Translations under genes and position numbers: made by a program | Part shown: positions 42,769 through 51,664 of the stretch, piece after piece | Layout of the letters: every line of letters begins with the position of its first letter | How positions within the stretch are numbered: position 1 is the stretch's first letter | The notes under the pieces: model-generated | Databases searched by the model: none | What the model was told of the DNA's origin: nothing | What the model saw: the letters and a program-made list of their open reading frames with translations, nothing else | Assembly: GCF_019236175.1 (NCBI RefSeq) | Contig: NZ_JAFAJM010000009.1 | Span: forward strand, 62,001 to 126,000 | Source of the DNA: Chryseobacterium sp. | GTDB lineage: Bacteria; Bacteroidota; Bacteroidia; Flavobacteriales; Weeksellaceae | Direction: 5' to 3' | DNA length: 64,000 nt

Positions 42769-44436
42769 ATGTGTGGAATTGTATGTCTATTTGACGCCAA
42801 ACAAGAAACTGAAACATTACGGCCTCAGGTTTTGGAAATGTCAAAAAAAATCCGTCACAGAGGACCGGATTGGAGCGGAGTATTTCAGGATGAAAAAGTA
42901 GTTTTCTCTCATGAAAGACTTGCTATTGTTGACCCTACCTCAGGAAAACAGCCCCTATTTACTAAAGACGGAAAAGTAGTACTAGCCGTAAACGGTGAAA
43001 TCTACAACCATAGGGAATTAAAAGAAGAATTTGCGGATTACGAATTTCAGACCCAGTCTGACTGTGAAGTAATTTTAGCACTTTATAGAAAATACGGAAA
43101 AGATTTCGTTGAAAAACTAAACGGAATTTTTGCATTCGCCTTATATGATACTGAAAACGGAGTATATCTGATTGCCCGTGATCATATGGGGATCTGCCCA
43201 CTTTATCAGGGATGGGACAAGAACGGAAACTATTATGTTGCTTCTGAATTAAAAGCACTCGAGGGTGTATGTAAAACAATTGAAACATTTTTACCCGGAC
43301 ATTTGGTATACAGCAAAGATGGCAGTGATCTTCAACAATGGTATAAAAGGGACTGGGAAAGTTTTGATCACGTAAAAGACAAAGAAACTGATATTGCAGC
43401 ATTAAGAAAAGGCCTTGAAGATGCGGTTCACAGACAACTGATGAGTGATGTTCCTTACGGAGTTCTTCTTTCAGGAGGTCTGGATTCTTCGGTAATTTCT
43501 GCTATCACTGCAAAATTTGCAAGACAAAGGATTGAAAGTGGTGACACACAGGAAGCATGGTATCCGAGACTTCACAGTTTTGCCGTTGGCCTTGTAGGAT
43601 CACCGGATCTTGTGGCAGCACAGAAAGCAGCAGAACATATCGGATCTGTTCACCATGAGGTCAATTTTACAGTTCAGGAAGGACTGGATGCCGTACGTGA
43701 CGTGATCTATCATCTGGAAACTTATGATGTAACGACCATCAGAGCTTCTACACCGATGTACCTTCTGGCAAGAGTCATTAAATCAATGGGAATTAAAATG
43801 GTTCTTTCAGGAGAAGGTTCCGATGAGCTGTTCGGGGGATATTTGTATTTTCATAAAGCTCCAAATGCACAGGAATTCCATGATGAAACGGTAAGAAAAC
43901 TAAGTAAACTTCATCTTTATGACTGTTTAAGGGCCAACAAAGCTCTAATGAGCTGGGGAATAGAAGGCAGGGTTCCTTTTCTTGACAAGGAGTTTATGGA
44001 TATCGCTATGACCCTTAACCCAAAGGATAAAATGATTAATGCCTCGGAAGGAAAAATCGAAAAGTGGGTACTCAGAAAAGCTTTTGAGGATATTCTTCCG
44101 GAATCTATCGTCTGGAGACAAAAAGAACAGTTCTCCGATGGTGTTGGATATTCATGGATTGATACGCTGAAAGAAGTTGCGGAAAAAGAAGTTACCGATG
44201 AGATGATGGCTAATGCAAGATTCAGATTTCCGCTAAACACGCCTCAAAATAAAGAAGAATACCGATACAGAACTATTTTTGAAGATCACTTTCCAAGTGA
44301 AACTTCTGCGGCAACTGTTCCGTCTGTTCCTTCCGTAGCCTGCTCCACTCCTGTCGCTTTAGAATGGGATGAAGCTTTCAAAAAAATGAACGACCCGAGC
44401 GGAAGAGCGGTAAAAGTACACGAAACGTCATATTAG
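42769..44436 (+). CDS. asnB: Asparagine synthase B (glutamine-hydrolysing)
   Basis: AsnB makes asparagine from aspartate, ATP and glutamine. The 555-residue length equals that of E. coli AsnB. The N-terminal glutaminase domain starts with the nucleophile Cys2 (MCGIV), followed by RHRGPDWSG, NGEIYNHRELKEEF and SDCEVILALY. The synthetase domain has the PP-loop VLLSGGLDSSVISA and LSGEGSDELFGGYLYFHKAP. EGRVPFLDKEFMDIAM and WRQKEQFSDGVGYSWID complete the ATP and aspartate sites. It is a single gene with a full promoter and a terminator. Confidence 0.96.
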   Translation: MCGIVCLFDAKQETETLRPQVLEMSKKIRHRGPDWSGVFQDEKVVFSHERLAIVDPTSGKQPLFTKDGKVVLAVNGEIYNHRELKEEFADYEFQTQSDCEVILALYRKYGKDFVEKLNGIFAFALYDTENGVYLIARDHMGICPLYQGWDKNGNYYVASELKALEGVCKTIETFLPGHLVYSKDGSDLQQWYKRDWESFDHVKDKETDIAALRKGLEDAVHRQLMSDVPYGVLLSGGLDSSVISAITAKFARQRIESGDTQEAWYPRLHSFAVGLVGSPDLVAAQKAAEHIGSVHHEVNFTVQEGLDAVRDVIYHLETYDVTTIRASTPMYLLARVIKSMGIKMVLSGEGSDELFGGYLYFHKAPNAQEFHDETVRKLSKLHLYDCLRANKALMSWGIEGRVPFLDKEFMDIAMTLNPKDKMINASEGKIEKWVLRKAFEDILPESIVWRQKEQFSDGVGYSWIDTLKEVAEKEVTDEMMANARFRFPLNTPQNKEEYRYRTIFEDHFPSETSAATVPSVPSVACSTPVALEWDEAFKKMNDPSGRAVKVHETSY

Positions 44437-44480
44437 AGATAGAGCTTCGGAATCCGTCTCTGTTAAATAGAAAATTTATC

Positions 44481-44509
44481 AATCCCGTAGCGATACGGGA
44501 TTTTCTTTT
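44481..44509 (+). terminator. Terminator of asnB
   Basis: AATCCCGTA (44481-44489) pairs with 44494-44502 around GCGA, followed by a T-rich tail. Confidence 0.82.
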
Positions 44510-44573
44510 GAATTAACGACAACAATATCGACATAATTTAACTGACAATCAAAAATAATATCTAATAAATAAT

Positions 44574-44581
44574 TATATTTG
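44574..44581 (+). promoter_or_regulatory. -7 box TATATTTG for the 44610 gene
   Basis: Exact TAnnTTTG 28 nt before the ATG. Confidence 0.55.
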
Positions 44582-44609
44582 GAAAACGAAAATATCAATT
44601 ATAAAAAAA

Positions 44610-45422
44610 ATGAGAAGAAACCTTACTGTTTTGTTTGTCTTATTATCCTTCAGTTTCGCCTTTGGGCAGGGAAAATATGGCAAATACCTGAATTCAAAAA
44701 AGCTTGCTTTAGCTTACAAAAGTGTGAAAGATGCTGATAAGGATGACTATTATCAACAATTTTACTGGCTGGTAAAGGCTGAGCAGCTTAAGACGTATCC
44801 TCACCTGAAAGATGTAAAGCCAGTTGTATTATATGAATTTGTAAAAAAAGTAAACCCTCAGAATCCTACTAAAAAACTGGATGCAAGAAGTAAAGAACTG
44901 AGAGCAACAGCAGAACTTTCTTTAAATCAGTATTTTAAAAATAAAAATTTCGAAAACAATTCTGTTTTGATGTACAATCTTGAGACCTATGTTGATCCGT
45001 CTAAAGGCCAATACTACACAAAAGTTGATCCCGAAAAGATCAAGGAGCTTGTTCCGAAGGAATTATTTGCATTCAATTCTCTCAACAGAAATATGGGAGA
45101 AGAAAAAACCTATTATCTTTGGATTGATAAGAAAAAAGACGATTTCAATATTGTAGATATCATTCCGGACGAAAAAGAGGATAAAGCTTTCTATACAAGA
45201 CTGAGACAGTATCTTCCGAATTATAAGTTCTCTAAATATGTTCCTTCTGTAAAAAAAGGAAACAAATCAGACAAAACCGATTTAGAATACTACTACATCA
45301 TGCCGTTTGAGCAGAATACCGATAATATCGAATACAAAACAAAAGATTTCAAAACATATATTCTGAGCCAGTATAAAAAAGCCGGTGATGAATGGAAAGG
45401 AGTAGAAAAACCAAGAAAATAA
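44610..45422 (+). CDS. Exported protein of unknown function
   Basis: Signal peptide MRRNLTVLFVLLSFSFAFG (cleavage before QGKYG). The remaining 250 residues are Lys- and Tyr-rich and mostly helical. Recognisable segments are KLALAYKSVKDADKDDYYQQ, LDARSKELRATAELSLNQYF, then LWIDKKKDDFNIVDIIPDE and a C-terminal TDNIEYKTKDFKTYILSQY. I do not recognise a family and see no catalytic motif or cysteine pattern. It is probably periplasmic. It is a single gene with its own -7 box and a perfect terminator. Confidence 0.75.
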   Translation: MRRNLTVLFVLLSFSFAFGQGKYGKYLNSKKLALAYKSVKDADKDDYYQQFYWLVKAEQLKTYPHLKDVKPVVLYEFVKKVNPQNPTKKLDARSKELRATAELSLNQYFKNKNFENNSVLMYNLETYVDPSKGQYYTKVDPEKIKELVPKELFAFNSLNRNMGEEKTYYLWIDKKKDDFNIVDIIPDEKEDKAFYTRLRQYLPNYKFSKYVPSVKKGNKSDKTDLEYYYIMPFEQNTDNIEYKTKDFKTYILSQYKKAGDEWKGVEKPRK

Positions 45423-45425
45423 ATC

Positions 45426-45458
45426 AAAAAGTCCTGTGATATTTCGCAGGACTTTTTT
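45426..45458 (+). terminator. Terminator of the 44610 gene
   Basis: AAAAAGTCCTG (45426-45436) pairs with CAGGACTTTTT (45447-45457), then T. Confidence 0.85.
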
Positions 45459-45565
45459 AATTTTATATAGATTTCTTTATCTAAAGATTCAAACTGCTTA
45501 AAGTAAGCACTTTTCTTCAAATAAAATAAGTCTGGAGACTCTATAGACACTTCAGCCTATATAAA

Positions 45566-46972
45566 ATGACAGAAGCATCAAACCCACAACAGACCTCCAT
45601 CAAGAAAATTCTTCCATTGATTCTGGCTACTGCTATTTTTATGCAGATGCTGGACTCCACTATTCTGAATACTTCTTTACCTTCCATCGCAAAAGATCTT
45701 AATGAGTCCCCCCTTAATATGCAGAACGCTATTATCAGCTATGTTCTGACTTTAGCTGTTTTTATGCCTGCAAGTGGTTTTTTGGCAGACAGATTCGGAA
45801 CCCAGAAAGTATTCATCGTTTCATTGGTCCTCTTTAGCCTGGGGTCTCTCTTTTGTTCATTATCTCAAAACCTTACCCATCTGGTCATATCACGAGTTAT
45901 TCAGGGAGTCGGGGGAAGTCTGATGACCCCCGTCGGAAAACTTGCCCTGATTAAGACTTTTGATAAAAATGAATTGCTGAAAGCGATGAACTTCGCGATT
46001 ATTCCGGCGCTTATAGGGCCTGTGCTTGGTCCGTTGGTAGGAGGTTATATGGTAGATTATCTCTCATGGCACTGGATTTTTCTAATCAATATTCCTATTG
46101 GAATGCTGGGGATTATTTTAGGATTGAAATATATGCCCAATTATAAATCTGACAATGTTGATTTTGATGTAAAAGGTTTCCTAATTTTTGCGGCTGCCTC
46201 CCTTCTTCTTTCGGTATCGCTTGAACTTTTCGGAGATATGCAGAATATCACCCCGGTCCTTCTTGTATTTATTATGGGCTTTCTGTTTCTTTATTATTAC
46301 TATAAACATGCAAGAAGAGGAGGAAACCCTATTTTCCCTTTAAATTTGTTTCAGGTAAGGACTTTCCGTGTAGGAATTGTCGGAAATCTGGCAACGAGAT
46401 TAGGAATCAGTTCTGTTCCGCTGTTACTTCCTCTGATGATTCAGATCGCCTATAAGCAGTCTGCCGTAACTTCAGGCTGGATTATTGCTCCTATGGCTAT
46501 AACTGCGATATTCGGAAAATCATCTGTTATTAAAATTTTAGATAAGTATGGATATCGACAGACTTTAATGGTGAATACCTTCATCATCGGAACTCTCATC
46601 TGTCTATTGGCCATTCCTGATATTCACACCTCTTTATACTGGTTTATTCCTATTATTGCAGTATTAGGATTCTTCAATTCTATCCAGTTTACTTCCATGA
46701 ACACTATTTCCATTGCGGATTTACGAAATTTTCAGACCAGCAGCGGAAATTCACTGATATCTGTTAACCAGCAACTCGCGATCGGATTCGGAATTGCATT
46801 CGGACTTATTGTATTAAAACTGTTTGAAAATACAGACCTCATCAAAGGCGAGATTCATAACGCTTTCCGCTATACCTTTATCACGGTAGGCATACTAACG
46901 ATTTTCTCCGGTTTAGTCTTCAGAAGACTTCATATTTCGGACGGAAAAAATATGAAATCGAAAGATGAGTAG
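45566..46972 (+). CDS. MFS efflux transporter, DHA2 (EmrB/QacA-type) family
   Basis: This 468-residue inner-membrane protein has about 14 hydrophobic helices, the DHA2 drug:H+ antiporter topology. The first helix region holds LATAIFMQMLDSTILNTSLP, the DHA2 motif D1. FLADRFGTQKVFI is motif A and VIQGVGGSLMTPVGKLALIK with ALIGPVLGPLVGGYMVDYLSW is motif C. Such pumps export hydrophobic drugs or dyes, but the substrate cannot be deduced. No EmrA-type adaptor or regulator is adjacent. The 45460-45565 upstream region shows no clear -7 box. Confidence 0.9.
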   Translation: MTEASNPQQTSIKKILPLILATAIFMQMLDSTILNTSLPSIAKDLNESPLNMQNAIISYVLTLAVFMPASGFLADRFGTQKVFIVSLVLFSLGSLFCSLSQNLTHLVISRVIQGVGGSLMTPVGKLALIKTFDKNELLKAMNFAIIPALIGPVLGPLVGGYMVDYLSWHWIFLINIPIGMLGIILGLKYMPNYKSDNVDFDVKGFLIFAAASLLLSVSLELFGDMQNITPVLLVFIMGFLFLYYYYKHARRGGNPIFPLNLFQVRTFRVGIVGNLATRLGISSVPLLLPLMIQIAYKQSAVTSGWIIAPMAITAIFGKSSVIKILDKYGYRQTLMVNTFIIGTLICLLAIPDIHTSLYWFIPIIAVLGFFNSIQFTSMNTISIADLRNFQTSSGNSLISVNQQLAIGFGIAFGLIVLKLFENTDLIKGEIHNAFRYTFITVGILTIFSGLVFRRLHISDGKNMKSKDE

Positions 46973-47086
46973 ATTCCGGACATTCACCTCAAAGTATATA
47001 TCATCTATTACTGACCAGTTTTATTTACCTTCCTGTTTTACCCTACGATCTTAACACAGATCAATGTTTTTTTCTCTTAGCTGTGG

Positions 47087-47094
47087 TATTTTTG
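47087..47094 (+). promoter_or_regulatory. -7 box TATTTTTG of the pirin/stress island
   Basis: Exact match 19 nt before the first pirin ATG. Confidence 0.6.
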
Positions 47095-47113
47095 TCTATA
47101 TAAAATCAACAAT

Positions 47114-47992
47114 ATGATGGCAACTAAAAAAGTAGAAACTGTAGTATCTCCAAGACCTGCACATTTTGTAGGTGACGGATTCAGAGTGCACAATTTTATT
47201 CCTGGTGTGCACGGATTAGATATGAAAAGAATGGACCCTTTCATTATGCTTGATTACAATTCGAAATTTCATTTCAACGGTTCAGATACCCCAAGAGGTG
47301 TAGGAGTACATCCACACAGAGGTTTTGAAACGGTAACCATAGCATACAGCGGTAAGGTAGAACATCATGACAGCGCCGGCGGAGGTGGTATTATCGGAGA
47401 AGGTGATGTACAATGGATGACAGCCGCTAAAGGGGTTTTACATAAGGAATATCACGAGACAGAATGGTCTAAAAAAGGAGGAATTTTTCAGATGGTTCAG
47501 CTCTGGGTAAATCTTCCTGCAAAAGATAAGATGAGCCATCCAAAATATCAGGCTATTGAAAACGCTAAAATGGAAAGAGCAGACCTGGGTGAAAACGGAT
47601 TTGTAGAAATTATAGCAGGAGAATATCAGGGACATCTTGGGCCAGCCAAAACTTTTACCCCTGTTCATATGATGAATGCCAAACTTAAAGCCGGAGGAAA
47701 AGCAGCATTTAATTTTCCAGCCCATTTTAATACCGCTGCTTTGGTGATTGAAGGCAATATCATCATTAATGAACAAGACCATGTAAAAACGGATCATTTT
47801 GCTTTATTTAAAAATGAAGGAGAAACATTCACCATTGAGGCAAAAGAAGATGCTGTTGTTTTAATCATCAGCGGAGAACCGATTAATGAGCCGATTTATC
47901 CTCACGGACCTTTCGTTATGAACTCCAGAGAGGAAATTATGCAGGCATTTGAGGACTTCAATACCGGAAAATTCGGTTATCTGGAAGATTAG
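47114..47992 (+). CDS. Pirin family protein (first copy)
   Basis: This 292-residue bicupin has the pirin metal site: His66 and His68 in GVHPHRGFETVTI, His110 and Glu112 in AAKGVLHKEYHE. The surrounding EHHDSAGGGGIIGEGDVQWM is the family core. The C-terminal cupin (about 170-290) ends PHGPFVMNSREEIMQAFEDF. Some pirins have quercetinase activity and others modulate enzymes, and they often respond to oxidative stress. It leads a co-oriented series to 51495, although 203 nt separate it from the next gene. A second ATG directly follows the first. Confidence 0.92.
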   Translation: MMATKKVETVVSPRPAHFVGDGFRVHNFIPGVHGLDMKRMDPFIMLDYNSKFHFNGSDTPRGVGVHPHRGFETVTIAYSGKVEHHDSAGGGGIIGEGDVQWMTAAKGVLHKEYHETEWSKKGGIFQMVQLWVNLPAKDKMSHPKYQAIENAKMERADLGENGFVEIIAGEYQGHLGPAKTFTPVHMMNAKLKAGGKAAFNFPAHFNTAALVIEGNIIINEQDHVKTDHFALFKNEGETFTIEAKEDAVVLIISGEPINEPIYPHGPFVMNSREEIMQAFEDFNTGKFGYLED

Positions 47993-48195
47993 CAGATTTA
48001 AATTTAACTTAATCTTTAATTGCTCCTTTTTTACTAACTTTATATAATGATGTTACGGTAAGCATAACAGGAGCAGAGTACATATAAACGACAATAAATA
48101 TTTTATGATATCTTGACAAGTCTTATAGGTTTTCAAAATCGATAAGGCTGAGTCATCAGACAAATCATATACAATCTATCCTTAATACTACAATT

Positions 48196-48507
48196 ATGAA
48201 ATCCGAATTCGAAAATATACCTCTGGTAAAAGCTGACAAAAGATTTGAAATCGAAGTCAACGGACATTATGCTTTCATTGATTATCGTGAAACCAGTCAT
48301 CAGATTGCTTTGATTCATACTGAAACAGAACCGGAACTTGCCGGCACAGGAGCTGCTGCAGCAGTGGTAGAAAAAACACTGAATTATATTGAAGAAAGCG
48401 GTAAAAAACTGCTGCCTTTCTGCCCTTACGTTTTTGCTTTTATTAAAAAGCATCCTGAATGGAAGCGTATTGTTGATGAAAAATTCGAAGGCTATCATCA
48501 GCTTTAA
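48196..48507 (+). CDS. Small GNAT-fold N-acetyltransferase (YjdJ-like, first copy)
   Basis: This 103-residue single-domain protein belongs to the short GNAT subfamily of YjdJ. FEIEVNGHYAFIDYRETSHQIALIHTE is followed by PELAGTGAAAAVVEKTL, equivalent to the acetyl-CoA-binding R/Q-x-x-G-x-G/A motif, and KKLLPFCPYVFAFIKKHPEW. The catalytic target is unknown. It lies between two pirin genes, 57 nt before the second, and resembles the GNAT at 51208, so the island has two copies of this enzyme type. Confidence 0.85.
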   Translation: MKSEFENIPLVKADKRFEIEVNGHYAFIDYRETSHQIALIHTETEPELAGTGAAAAVVEKTLNYIEESGKKLLPFCPYVFAFIKKHPEWKRIVDEKFEGYHQL

Positions 48508-48564
48508 ATCAACAACAGGAACCTCTCAACTTATCTAAACAATTCAAAAAACACATTATTTATC

Positions 48565-49464
48565 ATGTCAAATATCGGACTTATCATCGAAGAAAAAGCT
48601 GCAGATATAGGAAATTTTCTGGTGGGAAGACTTCTTCCTTTTCGTGAAAAAAGAGCCGTAGGACCTTTTGTATTCATTGATCACATGGGACCTTCTGAAT
48701 TAAAGGATTATCAGAATCTTGATGTGCCTCCGCATCCGCATATAGGATTATCTACATTAACGTATCTGCTTGAAGGATCTATTTTCCATAGAGACAGTAT
48801 AGGAAGTGCCATCGAAATAAAACCGGGTGCTGTCAACTGGATGACTGCCGGAAAAGGTGTGGTACATTCGGAAAGAACTCCGGAATACCTAAGACACAGT
48901 GATAAGAGACTCCACGGATTTCAGATCTGGGTAGGACTGCCTAAACATCTTGAGCAATCTGAGCCTACGTTTCATCATATCGAAGCAGATGACATTCCGG
49001 TCTGGGAAGAAGACGGAATTCAGTATAAATTAATTGCAGGTGAAGCATTCGGAAGAACGTCTCCGGTTCCGGTACACAGCAAATTGTTTTTCCTTGAAAT
49101 CAAAACAAAAGAGCCTAAGAAAATAAGCATAGGAAAAGATCTTTACGGAGAAGCTGCCATGTATGTACTGGACGGAACTGTAACGACCGAAGGAAATACT
49201 TATGGTTCTAAGCAGCTGATGATTGCAAAAGATACCAAACTGTGTGAATTTGATATGAGTGAAAACGGTACGGTTTATCTTTTTGGCGGTGATCCTTTCG
49301 ATGATGAACGCTTTATATTCTGGAATTTTGTCAATTCCGATAAAGAATTAATAAATCAGGCCAAAGTAAACTGGAATGATCAGAACCATGAAGCATTTCC
49401 TCTGGTTCCGGGTGATGAACAGGAATATGTTCCGCTTCCCAAAGCTATTTTAAACAAAAAATAA
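48565..49464 (+). CDS. Pirin family protein (second copy)
   Basis: The 299-residue bicupin has metal ligands at His57 and His59 (VPPHPHIGLSTLTYL), and His101 and Glu103 (GKGVVHSERTPEYLR), matching the human pirin pattern. RAVGPFVFIDHMGPS is the family start and FDDERFIFWNFVNSDKELI a conserved C-terminal stretch. It is clearly different from the pirin at 47114 (the YhhW-like versus human-like branch is not resolved here). It is followed 22 nt later by an FMN reductase, so it may be part of a redox operon. Confidence 0.92.
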   Translation: MSNIGLIIEEKAADIGNFLVGRLLPFREKRAVGPFVFIDHMGPSELKDYQNLDVPPHPHIGLSTLTYLLEGSIFHRDSIGSAIEIKPGAVNWMTAGKGVVHSERTPEYLRHSDKRLHGFQIWVGLPKHLEQSEPTFHHIEADDIPVWEEDGIQYKLIAGEAFGRTSPVPVHSKLFFLEIKTKEPKKISIGKDLYGEAAMYVLDGTVTTEGNTYGSKQLMIAKDTKLCEFDMSENGTVYLFGGDPFDDERFIFWNFVNSDKELINQAKVNWNDQNHEAFPLVPGDEQEYVPLPKAILNKK

Positions 49465-49486
49465 ATTCGGTTAAGCAATAAAAACC

Positions 49487-50020
49487 ATGAAAATATTAGC
49501 ATTTGCAGGAAGTTCTTCTTCCACTTCGATTAACCGTGAACTGGTGAAGTTTGTCCTAAAGGATTTTCAGAAAGAGGAAATTAATCTGATTGACCTCAAT
49601 GATTTTACAATGCCTGTTTTTTCTGTTGATCTTGAAAAAAAAGGATTTCCTGACCAGGCCCACCGGTTTTTAAAAGCCATTGAAGAATCCGATGTTATCA
49701 TTTGCTCTCTTGCCGAACACAATAGATCCTACAGTGCTGCCTTTAAAAATGTTTTTGACTGGGCTTCAAGAATTAATGTAAAAGTATTTCAGAATAAGCC
49801 CATGCTTCTGATGAGTACTTCTCCGGGAGGATTTGGAGGCGGAAACGTGATGAATACTGCCAAAACATTTTTCCCGCAGTTTGCTGCTGATATCAAAGAC
49901 ACCTTCTCATTACCTAAATTTTATGAAAATTTTGATCTTGAAAGCGGAGTTATTAACCCTGATATGCTGGCTGATCTGAAAAATAAAATACAAAACTTTA
50001 AAAATCAGGTAAATGAATAA
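49487..50020 (+). CDS. NADPH-dependent FMN reductase family flavoprotein
   Basis: This 177-residue flavodoxin-like protein begins ILAFAGSSSSTSINRELVKF, the phosphate-binding loop for FMN. AEHNRSYSAAFKNVFDWASR is the conserved flavin-contact motif, and KPMLLMSTSPGGFGGGN follows. Such enzymes reduce quinones, azo dyes or FMN with NADPH and help in oxidative or quinone stress. The last 8 nt overlap the next gene, so translation is probably coupled. Confidence 0.9.
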   Translation: MKILAFAGSSSSTSINRELVKFVLKDFQKEEINLIDLNDFTMPVFSVDLEKKGFPDQAHRFLKAIEESDVIICSLAEHNRSYSAAFKNVFDWASRINVKVFQNKPMLLMSTSPGGFGGGNVMNTAKTFFPQFAADIKDTFSLPKFYENFDLESGVINPDMLADLKNKIQNFKNQVNE

Positions 50021-50591
50021 AGGAAGATTAGAAGCCTTCAGTGACGGTGTTCTGGCTATTATCATCACCATTATGGTACTTGAACTGAAAGTTCCTGAGG
50101 GTGATAGCTGGGCAAGTCTGAAACCTCTCCTTCCCAAATTCTTAGCTTATATTTTCAGCTTTATTTATGTAGGAATCTACTGGAACAATCATCATCATTT
50201 GTTTCAAACGGTAAGAAAAGTAAACGGAAGTATTCTCTGGGCCAATCTGCATTTGTTGTTCTGGCTCTCATTAATGCCTATTGCAACAGAATGGATAGGA
50301 ACAACCCGTTTTTCCAAAAATCCGGTAGCCGCTTATGGTATCGGACTGATTATGTCTGCAATTGCCTATACTATTTTAGAGCATGTAATTATCCGGTCTG
50401 AGGGAGAAAGCTCAACACTGAAGGAAGCTATCCATTCAAAATATAAAGAATATATCTCCATTATATTTTATGTACTGGGAATCGCTACTTCATTTTTTTA
50501 TCCTTATATTGCCATAGGTTTTTATTATATCGTAGCTCTTATATGGCTGATTCCGGACAGAAGAATCGAAAAATCATTAAAAGAAAATTGA
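50013..50591 (+). CDS. TMEM175-type (DUF1211) membrane channel protein
   Basis: This 192-residue inner-membrane protein has about six hydrophobic helices. The first carries FSDGVLAIIITIMVLELKVP (residues 9-28), the signature of TMEM175, where the FSD residues sit in helix 1 of a tetrameric potassium-permeable channel. The second helix YIFSFIYVGIYWNNHHHLFQ is also conserved. Its start overlaps the FMN reductase stop by 8 nt and 1 nt separates it from the YjdI gene, so it is embedded in the stress island. Its ion selectivity is inferred from bacterial homologues. Confidence 0.88.
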   Translation: MNKGRLEAFSDGVLAIIITIMVLELKVPEGDSWASLKPLLPKFLAYIFSFIYVGIYWNNHHHLFQTVRKVNGSILWANLHLLFWLSLMPIATEWIGTTRFSKNPVAAYGIGLIMSAIAYTILEHVIIRSEGESSTLKEAIHSKYKEYISIIFYVLGIATSFFYPYIAIGFYYIVALIWLIPDRRIEKSLKEN

Positions 50592-50592
50592 T

Positions 50593-50811
50593 ATGGAAAC
50601 ACATGAATATCCCAACGGCGACATTACGGTCATCTGGCAGCCCCAAAAGTGTATCCACTCGGCTGTATGTGTAAAACTGCTTCCCCAAGTCTATAATCCC
50701 AAAGACAGACCCTGGATAAAAGCAGAAAATGCAACCCCTGAAGAACTCAGAAAACAAATAGATCAATGCCCGTCAGGAGCATTAAGTTATAAATTCAATA
50801 CAGAAAAATAA
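50593..50811 (+). CDS. YjdI-type (4Fe-4S)-binding protein
   Basis: This 72-residue protein matches the divergent ferredoxin domain of E. coli YjdI: Cys20 and Cys26 in QKCIHSAVCVKLLPQVYN, and Cys59 in DQCPSGALSYKF. Only three cysteines occur, as expected for this family of single-cluster proteins. In E. coli, yjdI is next to yjdJ; here an OsmC gene separates it from the YjdJ-like GNAT at 51208. The stop TAA overlaps the OsmC ATG by 1 nt (TAATG). Confidence 0.88.
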   Translation: METHEYPNGDITVIWQPQKCIHSAVCVKLLPQVYNPKDRPWIKAENATPEELRKQIDQCPSGALSYKFNTEK

Positions 50812-51206
50812 TGGCGGTAACTGTACAAGCAAGTTTAGGAAAAACAAAATATTACACTCAGGTAACAGCTGGTGAAAATCAGATCATTACTGATGAGCCT
50901 GTAGATAAAGGTGGGCAGAATAAAGGCTTTAATCCCCTGGAAATTCTGGCCACCTCTCTGGCAAGCTGTACGGCAGCTACCTTGAGAATGTATATTGAAA
51001 GAAAGGAATGGGACGTGGAAAACATCCTTGTAGAAGTGGAACTTGAAAATTTCCCATTGACTAAAAGAGCTGTTTTTAAAAGAGATATCCGCTTTGAAGG
51101 AGTACTGGATGATGAGCAGATGAAAAGATTACATACTATCGCAGACGCCTGCCCTGTTCATAAAATATTAACTAACGACATAGAAATACTAACTAAATTC
51201 TCATAA
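50811..51206 (+). CDS. OsmC family peroxiredoxin-like protein
   Basis: This 131-residue OsmC/Ohr protein reduces organic hydroperoxides through two cysteines: Cys53 in LATSLASCTAATLRMY and Cys114 in ADACPVHKIL. GFNPLEILATSLAS is the conserved active-site helix. A functional dimer is expected in the cytoplasm. It is translationally coupled to the YjdI gene and followed within 2 nt by the YjdJ-like GNAT, making a YjdI-OsmC-YjdJ block. Confidence 0.92.
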   Translation: MAVTVQASLGKTKYYTQVTAGENQIITDEPVDKGGQNKGFNPLEILATSLASCTAATLRMYIERKEWDVENILVEVELENFPLTKRAVFKRDIRFEGVLDDEQMKRLHTIADACPVHKILTNDIEILTKFS

Positions 51207-51207
51207 T

Positions 51208-51495
51208 ATGATCGAAGTAAAACAAAACAATGACGAGAAACACGGAAGTTTTGAAGCTTTCATAGATGGAAGGCGCGCAGGAATGATGACCTATACCTGG
51301 GCGGGAGAAGAAAGATTTATTATTGACCACACTGAAGTGGAAGAAGCTTACAATGGAAAAGGAGTAGGTAAAGAAATGCTTTTGGCAGCGATAGATTTTG
51401 CCAGAAAGAATGGCAAAAAGATTATTCCGCTATGCCCTTTCGCTAAAGCAAGTTTTCAGAAAAGCCCGGAACTTCAGGATGTATTGGTGAATTAA
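51208..51495 (+). CDS. Small GNAT-fold N-acetyltransferase (YjdJ-like, second copy)
   Basis: This 95-residue protein matches E. coli YjdJ: GSFEAFIDGRRAGMMTYTWAG and FIIDHTEVEEAYNGKGVGKE, where YNGKGVGKEML is the acetyl-CoA loop, then KKIIPLCPFAKASFQKSPE. It closes the stress island, 2 nt after OsmC. With the GNAT at 48196 it is one of two related short acetyltransferases here. The substrate is unknown. A perfect terminator follows. Confidence 0.9.
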   Translation: MIEVKQNNDEKHGSFEAFIDGRRAGMMTYTWAGEERFIIDHTEVEEAYNGKGVGKEMLLAAIDFARKNGKKIIPLCPFAKASFQKSPELQDVLVN

Positions 51496-51530
51496 CTGCT
51501 ATTTCCAATCTTAACATACCAACCTTTCAG

Positions 51531-51562
51531 AATAAGATCTGAAAGGTTTTTTATTTTGTTGA
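51531..51562 (+). terminator. Terminator of the stress island
   Basis: AACCTTTCAGA (51531-51541) pairs with TCTGAAAGGTT (51548-51558), followed by TTTT. Confidence 0.87.
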
Positions 51563-51638
51563 TGACCATTTAGCATTTCTGCAGATTCATAAAAACAGAC
51601 CATATACTGAATTCACTATCCACGAGTGATCTTTTTTA

Positions 51639-51646
51639 TATATTTG
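51639..51646 (+). promoter_or_regulatory. -7 box TATATTTG that decides the start of the symporter gene
   Basis: Exact match followed by C. Transcription would start near 51650, downstream of an in-frame ATG at 51626, so ATG 51665 is used. Confidence 0.6.
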
Positions 51647-51664
51647 CTAAAATTTAATTTAAGC

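Noticed and set aside
43917..44240. Minus-strand frame opposite asnB
   Set aside because: The plus-strand frame carries all asparagine synthase motifs; the opposite frame has no start context or family similarity.
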